Source: an uncultured Collinsella sp. (GTDB lineage: Bacteria > Actinomycetota > Coriobacteriia > Coriobacteriales > Coriobacteriaceae). Taken from it: 5,542 bases of DNA. The stretch is from the NCBI GenBank assembly GCA_902490095.1, contig CABUCQ010000132.1, positions 1-5,542 of the forward strand, read 5' to 3'. A model generated the notes under the pieces. The model was not told the DNA's origin, ran no database searches, and worked only from the letters and a program-made list of their open reading frames with translations. Of this stretch, positions 1 to 5,414 are shown piece by piece (positions within the stretch are counted from its first letter, which is position 1; every line of letters starts with the position of its first letter). Made by a program: the position numbers and the translations under genes.

Positions 1-1
1 T

Positions 2-367
2 TTTGGCGGCGTGCCGGTGGTCTTTGCCAAGAAGGCGCAGTCCATCAACCTCGACGGCGAGCAGTATGCCACGACCATCTACTCCTTTACCAAGCAGAAG
101 GAGTACCCGGTCATTGTGGGTAAGCGCTTCCTGTCCGAGGGCGACAAGGTCCTGATTGTCGACGACTTCCTGGCCAACGGCTGCGCGCTTGAGGGCCTTA
201 TTAAGATCTGCGAGGCTGCGGGCGCCGAAGTTGCCGGCATTGGCATCGCCGTTGAGAAGGGCTTCCAGGGCGGCGGCGATAAGCTCCGTAAGCGCGGCTT
301 CCGCGTTGAGAGCCTGGCACGTATCGCCGATATGGACTGCGAGAACGGCGAGATCACCTTCGCCTAA
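2..367 (+). CDS. xpt: Xanthine phosphoribosyltransferase, C-terminal part (5' end outside window)
   Basis: The gene enters from the left edge in frame at base 2 and ends at TAA 365-367, giving 121 visible residues of a protein usually near 190. By family, Xpt transfers the phosphoribosyl group of PRPP to xanthine to make XMP in cytoplasmic purine salvage. The PRPP-binding loop of type I phosphoribosyltransferases is visible as VLIVDDFLANG (about bases 149-181), in the form typical of Xpt. Further Xpt-like stretches are the segment around PVVFAKK near the left edge, YSFTKQ, the GIGIAVEKGFQGG segment and the near-terminal RVESLARI. The C-terminus looks complete. A GTG at base 11 is an internal valine, not a start. 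A palindromic hairpin with a T-tract follows 27 bases after the stop, so the transcript probably ends there. Any upstream purine riboswitch would lie outside the window. The family call is secure; the N-terminal third is unseen. Confidence 0.95.
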   Translation, partial: FGGVPVVFAKKAQSINLDGEQYATTIYSFTKQKEYPVIVGKRFLSEGDKVLIVDDFLANGCALEGLIKICEAAGAEVAGIGIAVEKGFQGGGDKLRKRGFRVESLARIADMDCENGEITFA

Positions 368-394
368 GCGCGCAACACAAGCGATTGGTATGCG

Positions 395-430
395 ATGTGA
401 CAAAGGGACTGTCCCTTTGTCACATTTTTT
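395..430 (+). terminator. Palindromic hairpin with T-tract behind xpt; also a repeat-family member
   Basis: Bases 395-409 (ATGTGACAAAGGGAC) are perfectly complementary to 411-425 (GTCCCTTTGTCACAT) around a single central T at 410, and 425-430 is a run of six T. A strong stem followed by T residues 27 bases after the xpt stop fits a Rho-independent terminator. The centre is too tight for a real one-base loop, so the innermost pairs must open to form the RNA loop. The arm carries GTGACAAAGGGACTGT, which matches 14 of 16 bases of the hairpin at 841-911. It may therefore be a member of a dispersed palindromic repeat family that also works as a terminator. The next gene starts only 20 bases after the T-tract. 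Confidence 0.75.
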
Positions 431-450
431 GTATGAGGGGAGGTGTTGAT

Positions 451-831
451 ATGGATGAGAATAAGATGGGATGGCGCGAGTATGCGCGCTATGCCGAGAT
501 GTCGGCCGAGGAGTTGGCGCGCGATTGCGAGGTGCAGGTGTTTCGCGCGACGGGTCCGGGTGGACAGGGCGTGAACACGACGGACTCGGCGGTACGCATG
601 AAACATATCCCTTCGGGGATTGTCGTGATGGCGCGCGAGAGCCGCAGTCAGTTCCAAAACCGTAGCAGCTGCCTACGTAAGCTGCGCGCTGAGCTTGAGC
701 GTCGCGGGCGTCCGCCGCGCCGCCGCGTCAAGACCAAAGTGCCACAGCGATCGCGCCAGCGCAGGCTCAACGACAAACACTTCAATGCGATTAAAAAGGC
801 CAACCGTCGCAAGCTGGGCGGGGAGGAATGA
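451..831 (+). CDS. Stand-alone GGQ-domain release-factor-like protein (probable ribosome rescue)
   Basis: This 126-residue protein carries the catalytic domain of class I release factors with no codon-recognition domain. The peptidyl-tRNA hydrolysis motif GGQ is at residues 37-39 in the setting ATGPGGQGVNTTDSAVR. It is followed by HIPSGIVV (52-59) and ESRSQFQNR (63-71), which resemble RF1/RF2 more than ArfB. Residues 84-121 form a very basic tail with 18 Lys/Arg in 38 positions, including RQRRLNDK and IKKANRRK. That pattern recalls the ArfB (YaeJ) tail, which lies in the empty mRNA channel of stalled ribosomes. By inference it hydrolyses peptidyl-tRNA on stalled ribosomes or released large subunits. 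The start at 451 is chosen because GAGGGGAGGT (435-444) sits six bases upstream; an in-frame ATG at 385 would run through the hairpin. No clear promoter is visible. It could also be a homologue of mitochondrial mtRF-R (C12orf65). Confidence 0.85.
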   Translation: MDENKMGWREYARYAEMSAEELARDCEVQVFRATGPGGQGVNTTDSAVRMKHIPSGIVVMARESRSQFQNRSSCLRKLRAELERRGRPPRRRVKTKVPQRSRQRRLNDKHFNAIKKANRRKLGGEE

Positions 832-840
832 TCTTATCAA

Positions 841-911
841 TAAGTTGCGGTGAAATAGGGACTGTTTTGCGGCTTTAGATGCATAAACAGTCCCTATTTC
901 ACCGCAACTTA
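841..911. repeat. 27-bp perfect inverted repeat between convergent genes
   Basis: Bases 841-867 are exactly complementary to 885-911, separated by 17 bases (868-884). Within those, TGC/GCA can pair with a one-base bulge, leaving a ten-base loop. The arms contain GTGAAATAGGGACTGT, matching 14 of 16 bases of the repeat behind xpt. The element fills nearly the whole 87-base gap between the release-factor-like gene, ending at 831, and the convergent lipid kinase gene, ending at 919. It could stop transcription from either side, but no T-tract follows the stem on either strand, so it is not a standard intrinsic terminator. Such long perfect arms suggest a recently copied or actively maintained palindromic repeat (REP or MITE-like). 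No transposase is visible in the window. Confidence 0.85.
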
Positions 912-918
912 GGTGGGG

Positions 919-1881
919 TTAGCGGGTGGGATGCCAGACGTGGAGGACGCCGGCAAGGATGTCGACCTCGATGCGCGAGGCGACAACGGGCTCGCCGTCG
1001 GCCTGGATGGGGTAGTCGGGCTCCTCAAAGGTGAGCTCGACATGGCGGCAGCGGCGCATGCGAACCGGCGGCAACTTGGTATGGTGGCCGTCCTTGGCCG
1101 AAAGAAACATAGGCAGGGCAACCGCACGCGGAACTGGGCCGCAGGCGTAGCAGACGTCGAGTACGCCGTCGCAGGGGTCGGCATCGGGGCAGATGCGATA
1201 GCCCGAGCCATAGGTAGGACCCAGCTGAATTGCCATGATGATCGCCCGCACGCGCTCGGCGGGCGCGCCATCAAAGCTGATGGTCATGGGGTAGTTGCGA
1301 TAGCGCAGGCCAAACTGCTCAAGTCCCGATAGGGTGTAGAGCGGAGCGCCGGCGAGGCCCGTCTTTTTGCGCAGCTCGGTGGTGCCCAGGCCGATGGCGG
1401 CATCGATGCCGACCGAGAGCGTCTGGTCGTAGTACTCAACGGTAGCCTCGCCGCTGCCGCTCGCAGGGCTCCACGAGCGAATGCGCCCGATGTCCTGACG
1501 CTGCAGCTCGCAGGTGAGCAGCGCGCCAAAATCCTTACCGGAGAAATCGTCGATGCCGAGCGTTTGGGCAAAATCGTTGCCAGAGCCCACGGGTAGGATG
1601 GCAAGAGCGGGGCGGGTGTCCTCCTCTTGCGTCATAAGCCCGTTGACGACCTCGTGAATCACGCCGTCGCCGCCAAGGGCGATAACGGTGCGATAGCCCT
1701 GGGCCTGTGCGGCCAGCTCCTTGGCGTGTCCCATGCGCTCGGTTAGCACCAAGTCAAACTGGGATGCGCGTGCAGTCATGTCCAAAAAGCGTTGCAGGCG
1801 CTCGGCAACTTCGTGCGCCGCACCCGACTGGGCGGCTGGGTTGGCGATGATGAGCGTGCGGCCAAAATCAGTTGCGTGCAT
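919..1881 (-). CDS. Diacylglycerol kinase family lipid kinase (YegS/DgkB type)
   Basis: The 320-residue product has the two hallmarks of the DAGK catalytic domain: the nucleotide-binding LGGDGVIHEVVNGL segment (GGDG at 70-73) and PVGSGNDFA (GSGND at 99-103). The N-terminus runs TLIIANPAAQSG, as usual for the family. The C-terminal half shows YRICPDADPCDGVLDVC and IQADGEP, both typical of the lipid-binding domain. Members phosphorylate diacylglycerol or related lipids with ATP at the inner membrane face, recycling lipid from lipoteichoic acid synthesis or making signalling lipids; the substrate here is unknown. The start at 1881 (ATG) is preferred because GGGAG lies eight bases upstream and homology begins at once. 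A GTG at 1953 would add 24 residues of unconserved sequence with a poor ribosome binding site. It lies 87 bp downstream of the CLC gene with no terminator seen between them, so co-transcription is possible. The large insertion around residues 130-150 is unremarkable. Confidence 0.88.
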   Translation of the reverse strand: MHATDFGRTLIIANPAAQSGAAHEVAERLQRFLDMTARASQFDLVLTERMGHAKELAAQAQGYRTVIALGGDGVIHEVVNGLMTQEEDTRPALAILPVGSGNDFAQTLGIDDFSGKDFGALLTCELQRQDIGRIRSWSPASGSGEATVEYYDQTLSVGIDAAIGLGTTELRKKTGLAGAPLYTLSGLEQFGLRYRNYPMTISFDGAPAERVRAIIMAIQLGPTYGSGYRICPDADPCDGVLDVCYACGPVPRAVALPMFLSAKDGHHTKLPPVRMRRCRHVELTFEEPDYPIQADGEPVVASRIEVDILAGVLHVWHPTR

Positions 1882-1968
1882 GGGGCGACTCCCGGCGTAT
1901 GACGTGACGGTGCGGTCGCGCTCAGGTCGAATTGCCCCCGATTGTGGCTGCACGTCGAATACTTACGT

Positions 1969-3390
1969 CTACTCTATCAGGTCGTTGTGGCGCTCGATAG
2001 CATCCGCTACCGTACCGCCCTCATCCACAATAAGCGAACGGCGCTTGGGCGAGATGATGCGCTGGGCGGGGTACACGCCGCGGTGTCCGGCAGTTAGGTA
2101 GCTGATAAAGGCCACGATGACAAAGAACCCGGCTGCCGTGCCGTGGAACAGGTCGATGGCCATCATGCAGGTGGTGATGGGCACGTTGAGGCCGGCACAG
2201 AACACGCCGAGCATGCCGAGAGCCGCCAGAAAACTGGGGTCGATTCCGACGAGGCAACCGATCCAGCCGCCGAGCGCCGCACCGATGCCAAACAGGGGCG
2301 TGACCTCGCCGCCTTGGAAGCCCGCACCCAGGGTAAGCGCTGTGACGACCAACTTGATGGCTGCGTCTGCCAGGGTGGTGTTGCCGGCAAATCCGGCGCC
2401 GGAAAGCCACGTGGAAAGGCCGGCGTAGTCCCAGGCGTCGAGAAGGGCATAGGCGGCCAAAACCACGAGTGCGCCTATGAGTGCGCGAACGAGGTAATTG
2501 GTGATAAAGCGACCGTACAGGCTCTTGACGGTTCGAACTGACCAGGCAAAGAGGCGTGCCGTCAGACCGAAGATAATGGCGCTGATAACAACGATGACAA
2601 CCGTCCGTGGTGTCATGTTGGGAACGCTGGCGATGACATTCGCTTCGTACTCGGTACCCAGGGCGAGTGATGTAAAGTAGCCGGTAAACGAGGCGACCAG
2701 GCAGTAGATGCCCGCGGTGTAGTCGATCTTGCCGATAAAGCACATCTCCATGCCAAAGAAAGCTCCGGCAAGGGGCGAACCGAATACGGCGCCAAAGGCC
2801 GACGAGATGCCGGCGAGCATGAGGTCGTGGTGGTCATGCTTTTTGAGGTGGGCGAGGCTCGAGATGTTGCTGGCGATGGTGCCGCCAATCTGCACCGCAG
2901 CTCCCTCACGACCGGCCGATCCGCCGGTGAGGTGCGTGAGCGTGGAGCAGACGAAGGTGAGGACGGCCATGCGCATATGGATGAGGCGTGTGCCCAGAGC
3001 GGAGTCGATGACCAGGTTGTTACCGCGTTTGGCGGCAAGACCGTGGTTTTTGTACACCCATGCGGTGGCAACGCCCACAACGGGAAGTAGCGCGTAAATC
3101 CACGCATGGTGCTCGCGATAGTCAGTCGCGATATTCAACGAGGCCAAAAACGCCCAAGCGGCAACGCCCATGGCGAGCGATACGGTGACGACGAGCACGA
3201 GCAACTTGGCGCTCACGAGTAGGTTGCGGACGTTGCGGCGCGTGTCGGCAGCTAAGAGATGCTCGGAGCGAGTGAGCTGATGTCTGCCTGCCATGATGAC
3301 GTCGTTCAGGGAGAAAAAGCCGCCGTCGTCGAGCGGCTGGGAATGATCCTGCGTTTCGTTTGCGCTTTCGGTTTTGTCGTTATGAGCCAT
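1969..3390 (-). CDS. CLC-family anion transporter, probable fluoride/proton antiporter (CLC-F) subclade
   Basis: This 473-residue protein has many hydrophobic helices from about residue 60 to 432 and no C-terminal CBS domain. CLC landmarks are GSAGREGAAVQIGG (157-170, with gating glutamate E162) and GHRGVYPAQ (435-443, with the putative pore tyrosine Y440). Where chloride CLCs have the chloride-coordinating GSGIP loop, this protein has GNNLV (123-127). Where they have GxFxP, it has GFQGGEVTPLF (357-367). From memory of the CLC-F literature, loss of that serine (to Asn or Met) and a Val-Thr pair at the second site mark fluoride exporters, and the Asn version is one of two subclades. Databases would usually name it a voltage-gated chloride channel. 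The start at 3390 is set by AGAGGA five bases upstream; an ATG at 3417 would precede that site. The N-terminus (1-50) is polar and likely cytoplasmic. The CLC family is certain; fluoride specificity is inferred. Confidence 0.9.
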   Translation of the reverse strand: MAHNDKTESANETQDHSQPLDDGGFFSLNDVIMAGRHQLTRSEHLLAADTRRNVRNLLVSAKLLVLVVTVSLAMGVAAWAFLASLNIATDYREHHAWIYALLPVVGVATAWVYKNHGLAAKRGNNLVIDSALGTRLIHMRMAVLTFVCSTLTHLTGGSAGREGAAVQIGGTIASNISSLAHLKKHDHHDLMLAGISSAFGAVFGSPLAGAFFGMEMCFIGKIDYTAGIYCLVASFTGYFTSLALGTEYEANVIASVPNMTPRTVVIVVISAIIFGLTARLFAWSVRTVKSLYGRFITNYLVRALIGALVVLAAYALLDAWDYAGLSTWLSGAGFAGNTTLADAAIKLVVTALTLGAGFQGGEVTPLFGIGAALGGWIGCLVGIDPSFLAALGMLGVFCAGLNVPITTCMMAIDLFHGTAAGFFVIVAFISYLTAGHRGVYPAQRIISPKRRSLIVDEGGTVADAIERHNDLIE

Positions 3391-3419
3391 ACGTTCCTCT
3401 TTTAGGTTGCAACGCAAGC

Positions 3420-3425
3420 ATTATA
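3420..3425 (-). promoter_or_regulatory. Candidate -10 box for the CLC gene
   Basis: Read on the minus strand, 3425-3420 is a perfect TATAAT. It would start transcription about 20-25 bases upstream of the CLC start codon at 3390, leaving a short leader with the AGAGGA ribosome binding site. No good -35 box lies 16-18 bases upstream (the nearest hexamer is GGCTCG), so this is tentative. The short leader would leave no room for a riboswitch if this is the only promoter. Confidence 0.4.
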
Positions 3426-3600
3426 AAACGCGGTAAACGCGACGAGCCGGTGGGTTGGTTTCCATTCTGTTTCGCGGCCTGCAACCGACAGGTGTATTTG
3501 TGGGTACAGGCCGAGTCGCGGCCGTGCATCGGGGGATTATACTGAGAAAAGCATAAAGAATCGGCGCCCCTGTTGTGCGCCGTGGCATTAAGAGGTGCAT
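3426..3600. other. Divergent intergenic region between CLC gene and moeA
   Basis: I see no gene here. It holds a 7-bp inverted repeat CGGCCTG (3475-3481) / CAGGCCG (3507-3513). A second stem, GGCCG (3509-3513) / CGGCC (3519-3523), uses part of the same bases, so the two are mutually exclusive. Next to them, TATACT on + (3538-3543) overlaps TATAAT on minus (3541-3536), giving a possible divergent promoter pair. The + strand box is the only candidate promoter I find for moeA, and neither box has a convincing -35 partner. The moeA ribosome binding site AGAGG is at 3591-3595. I found no match to the fluoride (crcB) or Moco riboswitch consensus by eye. Confidence 0.45.
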
Positions 3601-4863
3601 ATGGCAGAGAAACTCATTCCACTGGAGGACGCGCAGTCGATTGTCCTGTCGCACGTTGCTCCGACGGATCTCATCGAGATTCCCGTGTGGCAGGCCGCCG
3701 GTCTTCCCTTGGCCGAGGACGCGGTGGCCGATATCGACATCTCGCCGTTTGCCAACAGCGCTATGGACGGATATGCCGTGCGCTCGGCGGACTTGGCGCA
3801 GGCATCTGGCGAGGCGCCGGTGACGCTCGACGTTATCGGACACGAGGCCGCGGGCCATGTGTTTGAGGGCGCAATCGGCGCGGGCGAGACGGTCCGCATC
3901 ATGACGGGCGCGCCGGTACCCGAAGGTGCCGATGCCGTTGTGAAGTACGAGATCGTCGATGTGCTTGACGGTGACGGCAACGAGGGCTCGCGTGTGAGGT
4001 TCTCGGCGCCTGCCAAGGTAGGGGAGAACGTTCGCTCTGCCGCCGAGGAGGCCCATGCCGGCGATGTTGTGATGCATGCCGGCGAGGTCGTGGCCCCGGC
4101 GGGCGCCGGCTTGCTGGCAAGCGCCGGATACGCGAGCGTGAAGGTGCACGCTGCCCCACGTGTGGGCATCATCTCGCTGGGCACGGAACTGGTCGCACCG
4201 AGTAAGGTGCCTGCGCGCGGTCAGATTCGCGATTCCAACTCCTCGGCGCTGATGGCCGAGGCGCTCGATGCCGGCGCCGAGCCCGTGTTCTACGGCATTG
4301 CGCCCGACGATGAGCAGGCGATTGCCGATCTGGTGCATCGCGCCGTGCAGGAGTGCGATTTTGTCATTACGAGCGGTGGCGCCTCGGCGGGCGACTACGA
4401 TTTCGTGACGGCGCTCGTCCGGCGCGAGGGCGAGGTGCTGTTTGACCGCATCTCGATGCGTCCCGGCAAGGCCATCACGTTTGGCTTGCTCGGAGGTAAG
4501 CCCTACCTGGGGCTTTCAGGCAATCCGGCCGCGGCGTATGTGGGCTTTGAAATGCTCGCTCGTCCGGCGATCCGCAAGATGCGCGGCTTTGCCGAGGGTG
4601 CGCGTCCCGTGCAGCAGGCGACGCTCACGCACGGCGTGAAAAAGCGCCAGGACCGACGCTTCTTCGATCGCGCCACGGTTTTGCGCGACCCCGAGACCGG
4701 TGAGCTGTTGGTGACCGAGGCCAAGACGCAGAATTCGGCGCTGCTCGGCACGATGCAGCGGTCCAACTGCCTGCTGCGTATTGACGAAGGACCGTGCGAG
4801 CTCAAGGCGGGCGACGTCGTGGGTGTCGTGCGTGTCGACCTGCCCGAGGGCACGGTGTTGTAG
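3601..4863 (+). CDS. moeA: Molybdopterin molybdotransferase MoeA
   Basis: The 420-residue product matches MoeA in length and domain order. Family knowledge: MoeA inserts molybdate into adenylylated molybdopterin in the cytoplasm, the last common step of molybdenum cofactor synthesis. Visible landmarks are SAMDGYAV (53-60, with the conserved Asp D56), MTGAPVPEGADAVV (101-114), VGIISLGTELV (188-198), the MoCF-binding core TSGGASAGDYDFV (257-269), and MRPGKAITFG (286-295) followed by GLSGNPAAAYVGFEML (304-319). The loop reads LSGNP where E. coli MoeA has LPGNP, a variation I believe is common in Gram-positive forms. The C-terminal beta domain occupies about 335-420. ATG 3601 is chosen because AGAGG (3591-3595) lies five bases upstream; a GTG at 3595 would overlap that site. 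The stop at 4861-4863 overlaps the ribosome binding site of the next gene, so the two are very likely co-transcribed and translationally coupled. Confidence 0.96.
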   Translation: MAEKLIPLEDAQSIVLSHVAPTDLIEIPVWQAAGLPLAEDAVADIDISPFANSAMDGYAVRSADLAQASGEAPVTLDVIGHEAAGHVFEGAIGAGETVRIMTGAPVPEGADAVVKYEIVDVLDGDGNEGSRVRFSAPAKVGENVRSAAEEAHAGDVVMHAGEVVAPAGAGLLASAGYASVKVHAAPRVGIISLGTELVAPSKVPARGQIRDSNSSALMAEALDAGAEPVFYGIAPDDEQAIADLVHRAVQECDFVITSGGASAGDYDFVTALVRREGEVLFDRISMRPGKAITFGLLGGKPYLGLSGNPAAAYVGFEMLARPAIRKMRGFAEGARPVQQATLTHGVKKRQDRRFFDRATVLRDPETGELLVTEAKTQNSALLGTMQRSNCLLRIDEGPCELKAGDVVGVVRVDLPEGTVL

Positions 4864-4873
4864 GAGGAAGACT

Positions 4874-5257
4874 ATGGAGTTGAAGATTTCGATCGTGACG
4901 TGCTCGGATACGCGCGATCTTGCTCAGGACGAGGCTGGAGCCGCACTCGAGGAGCTCATCGTGGCGCAGGGCTGGACGGTCGCCTCGCATGTGGTCGTGC
5001 GCGACGACGCCAGCGAGATCGGTGATGCCATCGTGGAAGCCGCCGATGAGTGCCACGCCAATGTCGTGCTCACCTGCGGCGGCACGGGGCTTTCGATGCG
5101 CGATGTGACGCCCGAGGCGACGCGTGCCGTCTGCGACCGCGATGTGCCGGGTATTGCCGAGGCGATCCGTGCGTACTCCATGACCAAGACGCGCCGCGCC
5201 ATGCTCTCGCGCGCTATTTGCATGCAGATGACGGCGGGCGGTGGACATACCAACTAA
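4874..5257 (+). CDS. MoaB/MogA-family molybdopterin adenylyltransferase, C-terminally shortened
   Basis: This 127-residue protein belongs to the MoaB/MogA family, which adenylylates molybdopterin with ATP before MoeA adds molybdate. It begins with the beta-strand ISIVTCSDTRD (5-15) and has VVRDDASEIGDAI (41-53, with candidate catalytic Asp D44/D45). The family signature VVLTCGGTGLSMRDVTPEATR (64-84) follows, containing the second conserved Asp D77. VPGIAEAIRAYSMTKTRRAMLSR is also typical. It then ends abruptly at residue 127, whereas relatives continue about 35-45 residues through an LPGSP-type substrate-binding loop and a final helix. A terminator follows 13 bases after the stop, so the missing part is not simply in another frame. 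ATG 4874 has AGGAGG (4862-4867) six bases upstream, overlapping the moeA stop. It may be a deletion derivative with reduced or no activity, or a lineage-specific short form. MoaB and MogA cannot be told apart here. Confidence 0.85.
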   Translation: MELKISIVTCSDTRDLAQDEAGAALEELIVAQGWTVASHVVVRDDASEIGDAIVEAADECHANVVLTCGGTGLSMRDVTPEATRAVCDRDVPGIAEAIRAYSMTKTRRAMLSRAICMQMTAGGGHTN

Positions 5258-5270
5258 GCGGTTTACCTGC

Positions 5271-5307
5271 GGCGGGGCGACCTTATCGGTCGCTCCGCCT
5301 TTGTTTT
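5271..5307 (+). terminator. Rho-independent terminator of the moeA-moaB operon
   Basis: GGCGGGGCGACC (5271-5282) pairs with GGTCGCTCCGCC (5288-5299) over 12 bp with one G-U pair, around the loop TTATC. TTTGTTTT (5300-5307) follows. It begins 13 bases after the stop of the moaB-type gene. It separates the molybdenum cofactor operon from the lipoprotein gene, so that gene needs its own promoter. Confidence 0.9.
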
Positions 5308-5338
5308 CCGCCGAATCGACGCCGAGGTGCACGGTAAC

Positions 5339-5367
5339 TTGAAACTATATTCTCTGACGAGAATAAT
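5339..5367 (+). promoter_or_regulatory. Promoter of the lipoprotein gene
   Basis: A -35 box TTGAAA (5339-5344) and a -10 box AATAAT (5362-5367) are separated by 17 bases, close to the sigma-A consensus. The stretch 5341-5400 is only about 32% GC, in sharp contrast with its surroundings. Transcription would start near 5374, giving a leader of about 85-90 bases before the ATG at 5461. The dyad at 5348-5365 fills the spacer and overlaps the -10 box. Confidence 0.65.
5348..5365. promoter_or_regulatory. Operator-like dyad 1 (7-4-7)
   Basis: TATTCTC-TGAC-GAGAATA is a perfect inverted repeat with 7-bp arms and a 4-base spacer. It lies between the -35 and -10 boxes of the promoter at 5339-5367, where a bound dimeric regulator would block RNA polymerase. 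It shares its architecture and most arm bases with dyad 2 (joint pattern TAWTCTS-N4-SAGAWTA). The regulator is unknown. Confidence 0.55.
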
Positions 5368-5394
5368 ATCTCACCATCATTATTCGCACAGAAG

Positions 5395-5400
5395 TATAAT
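5395..5400 (+). promoter_or_regulatory. Second candidate -10 box
   Basis: A perfect TATAAT lies 61 bases upstream of the lipoprotein start codon. The hexamer at the proper -35 distance (CACCAT, 5372-5377) is poor. Dyad 2 overlaps this box by four bases. It may be a second promoter or just part of the AT-rich control region. Confidence 0.35.
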
Positions 5401-5414
5401 CTGATTGCAGATTA
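5397..5414. promoter_or_regulatory. Operator-like dyad 2 (7-4-7)
   Basis: TAATCTG-ATTG-CAGATTA is a perfect inverted repeat with 7-bp arms and a 4-base spacer. Its centre is 49 bp downstream of the centre of dyad 1. It overlaps the TATAAT at 5395-5400 and lies just downstream of the start point predicted from the upstream promoter, a usual place for a repressor site. It is too short and has no T-tract, so it is not a terminator. Confidence 0.55.

Noticed and set aside
913..1332. 139-codon + strand open frame opposite the lipid kinase gene
   Set aside because: It is antisense to conserved DAGK coding sequence, has no ribosome binding site, and starts within the end of the convergent gene.
1882..1953. 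GTG start at 1953 adding 24 residues to the lipid kinase
   Set aside because: There is no good ribosome binding site, the added residues do not resemble the family N-terminus, and ATG 1881 has GGGAG at good spacing.
2021..2743. 240-codon minus-strand open frame inside the CLC gene
   Set aside because: It is in another frame of the same strand as an obvious membrane transporter; the product is Arg/His/Pro-rich without domains.
3426..3600. Molybdenum cofactor (Moco) riboswitch upstream of moeA
   Set aside because: The only candidate + strand -10 (3538-3543) leaves too short a leader, and the stems upstream do not fit the Moco motif as I know it.
3421..4338. 305-codon minus-strand open frame opposite moeA
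   Set aside because: It lies antisense to a clear moeA, has the His/Arg/Gly-rich composition of a GC-rich shadow frame, and shows no known motif.
4802..5332. 176-codon minus-strand open frame opposite the moaB-type gene
   Set aside because: It is a shadow of moeA/moaB coding DNA and crosses the terminator; no motif is present.
5258..5337. Frameshift restoring the missing C-terminus of the moaB-type gene
   Set aside because: Both other frames downstream were read by eye. One gives LSGLPAAGR, which only faintly recalls LPGSP, then runs through the terminator with no further family similarity. A deletion explains this better.
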